Positions 62,781-64,000 of a stretch of DNA of 64,000 nt are shown here, in pieces. Both the position numbers and the translations under genes were made by a program. Where the stretch lies: contig CBDHGY010000002.1 of assembly GCA_965263325.1 (NCBI GenBank), positions 496,001-560,000 on the forward strand, given 5' to 3'. The notes beneath the pieces were generated by a model that was not told the origin of the DNA, made no database searches, and saw nothing but the letters and a program-made list of their open reading frames with translations. Source of the stretch: CBDHGY01 sp965263325. GTDB lineage: Bacteria; Pseudomonadota; Alphaproteobacteria; Caulobacterales; Hyphomonadaceae. Numbering within the stretch: the first letter of the stretch is position 1; every line of letters begins with the position of its first letter.

Positions 62781-62812
62781 GATGGGATGAGCTTTGATTA
62801 ATTCATCCTATC
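62781..62812 (+). repeat. Stem-loop upstream of the serralysin gene
   Basis: GATGGGATGA pairs with TCATCCTATC across a 12-base loop (ten pairs, one G-U in RNA). It lies 23-54 bases before the ATG at 62835, so it is in the leader of the protease mRNA or in its promoter. There is no T-run. A second, bulged dyad (ATATTTCAC with GTGAATAT) lies further upstream near 62693-62721. Confidence 0.45.
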
Positions 62813-62834
62813 ACCAAAAATTCGAGGGGAAGTT

Positions 62835-64000
62835 ATGATTCACTTGGAGCAACAGGTAGTCGACGACTTTCAACTTGTTTCAGGCCTTCCAGTTGATCCG
62901 ATTGAGGGTCACATCGCTCATGTGTGCAGCTGCCAGTCTTGCGCCGAAGGACAATCAGAGGAAGCTTTCGCGTTTGATATGAATTTCGATGCGGGAGCAT
63001 CACAAGCATTCTATCAGAACCAAAGCGACAAACCTTCATTTACTTGGGATCAGGCTGCTGAACAAATCAGCCGTTGGAATGCCAAATGGGATGACGAAGA
63101 CGCCGAAGGCGGCGTCGCAGGAAATGCACTCGGCACACCTGGTACGGTGACATTTGGTTTCTCGGCTACTCCCTCAGATTCCACCGCGCGGGCCATGAAT
63201 GCAGCCGAAATCGCGCGAACACTCGAAGCTATCAACGAATTTGAAGAAGTAACCAATCTTTCCTTTATCAGGGTGCAGGACGAAGGCAGTGATTACATTG
63301 CTGACAATGCATCTGCGGAGATGGACTTCCAGGCTGAAGACGGAACCAATGGCGGTTATGCTACGCCTTTCTGGCAAGATGGTACGCTTCAATCATCAAC
63401 GGTCCACATTGGTGTTTCAGGCCACGCAGATTATGGGTCGTGGTCTTATAAAACAACAATCCACGAGATTGGTCATGCAGTAGGCTTGCCTCATCCTGGC
63501 GACTATAATGGCGCGGGCGCCGGTGGTTACGCAGACGAGGCCGAATATGCTCAAGACACGTATATGTATACGGTTATGTCCTATTTCTCCCACGCGTTCA
63601 CGGGTGGAGATACGTTTGAAACAGTAACCGGCCCCGATGGCCAAACCGCGAGCATTGGTGGGTACGCAACTGGCCTGCTTTTGCACGATATCGCCGCGCT
63701 ACAACGTTTGTACGGCGTCAACATGGAAACGCGCAGCGGCGACACTGTTTACGGATTTAACTCAACAGAAGACGCCACCAGCCACTGGCACTTGTCAGAT
63801 TGGCAGGATTTCTTCGTAGCGGCCATTTGGGATGGCGGCGGCAACGATACGATCGACGCATCGGGCTATTACGAGGACGGTGTTATATCGCTCCTTGAGG
63901 AGAGCTTTTCTTCGCTGGGTGGTCTCACATATAATTTGTCTATTGCACGAGGCGTTACAATTGAAAACGCGATTGGCGGTTTTGGTAATGATCGTCTTGT
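62835..64000 (+). CDS. Serralysin-type (M10) RTX metalloprotease, 3' end outside the window
   Basis: A frame open from 62835 to the edge (388 residues visible). The zinc motif is HEIGHAVGLPHPG with His210, Glu211, His214 and His220, and the Met-turn is VMSYF (Met248). Near the visible end comes DGGGNDTIDASGY and GGFGNDRL, the start of the calcium-binding RTX repeats. There is no N-terminal signal peptide, as expected for a type I-secreted protease with a C-terminal signal. The N-terminus has three cysteines in CSCQSC (31, 33, 36), unusual for this largely cysteine-free family. The ATG has a purine-rich GAGGGGAAG seven to ten bases upstream. Confidence 0.9.
   Translation, partial: MIHLEQQVVDDFQLVSGLPVDPIEGHIAHVCSCQSCAEGQSEEAFAFDMNFDAGASQAFYQNQSDKPSFTWDQAAEQISRWNAKWDDEDAEGGVAGNALGTPGTVTFGFSATPSDSTARAMNAAEIARTLEAINEFEEVTNLSFIRVQDEGSDYIADNASAEMDFQAEDGTNGGYATPFWQDGTLQSSTVHIGVSGHADYGSWSYKTTIHEIGHAVGLPHPGDYNGAGAGGYADEAEYAQDTYMYTVMSYFSHAFTGGDTFETVTGPDGQTASIGGYATGLLLHDIAALQRLYGVNMETRSGDTVYGFNSTEDATSHWHLSDWQDFFVAAIWDGGGNDTIDASGYYEDGVISLLEESFSSLGGLTYNLSIARGVTIENAIGGFGNDRL

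Noticed and set aside
1..64000. CRISPR arrays, insertion sequences, integrases, prophage genes or tRNA/rRNA genes
   Set aside because: I found no spaced direct repeats, transposase or integrase motifs, phage structural genes or RNA genes; gaps between genes are too short for most of them.

Overview
The window is a gene-dense stretch (about 61 genes, no gene-free gap above about 215 bases) of an alphaproteobacterial chromosome. The evidence is the gene order uppS-cdsA-dxr-rseP-bamA-skp-lpxD-lpxA-lpxI-lpxB / gltA-gltX / comEC / lexA-trpCDGE-ppiD / tpiA-secG-pyrG-eno-ftsB-pdhAB-pdhC-lpd / lipA-ratA / cinA-ispDF / dusB-ntrBC-ntrYX-trkA-hfq-hflX, an alphaproteobacterial SOS box (GTTC-N7-GTTC) in front of lexA, bifunctional IspDF, LpxI in place of LpxH, and NtrYX. 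Base composition looks moderate (roughly half GC by eye). A marine Hyphomonadaceae/Parvularculaceae-type lineage fits, but I cannot name a species.

Layout. 1-10354 (+): isoprenoid and phospholipid precursors, outer-membrane assembly and lipid A synthesis in one overlapping operon. 10351-13153 (-): gltX-gltA. 13232-15265 (+): comEC. 15262-21713 (-): ppiD-trpEGDC-lexA. 21805-33578 (+): tpiA, secG, pyrG, rpmF, eno, a TIR-domain gene, ftsB and a pyruvate dehydrogenase operon interrupted by a MAPEG gene and closed by a small membrane protein. 33671-38137: an inserted block of M1 peptidase, DUF6702-like protein and an opposite-strand acyl-ACP/acyl-CoA synthetase. 38277-52915: lipA-ratA, ispDF-cinA (-), dusB-ntrB-ntrC, ntrY-ntrX, trkA-trkH-like, hfq-hflX. 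52912-61253 (-): mazG, an enoyl-CoA hydratase homologue, then a molybdenum-cofactor island (moeA, moaC, moaB, moaE, moaD, moaA, mocA-like, xdhC-like, modE-like HTH, TauE-like permease). 61468-end (+): a glycosyltransferase and a serralysin-type RTX metalloprotease cut by the window edge.

The genes are mostly housekeeping. Features that depart from textbook versions: four of the five convergent gene pairs overlap by exactly four bases through shared stop codons; NtrC and NtrX both lack the sigma-54 contact motif GAFTGA; PdhC has Gly for Asp in its catalytic HxxxDG motif; fabZ and kdsA are missing from their usual slots; moaC/moeA lie in a Moco island rather than between trpC and lexA; and a two-domain TIR protein sits between eno and ftsB. 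I saw no rRNA, tRNA, CRISPR array, insertion sequence or prophage. I found no convincing wholly new system; the TIR protein, the Moco/TauE/ModE island and the inserted M1/DUF6702/acyl-ligase block are the best places to look.
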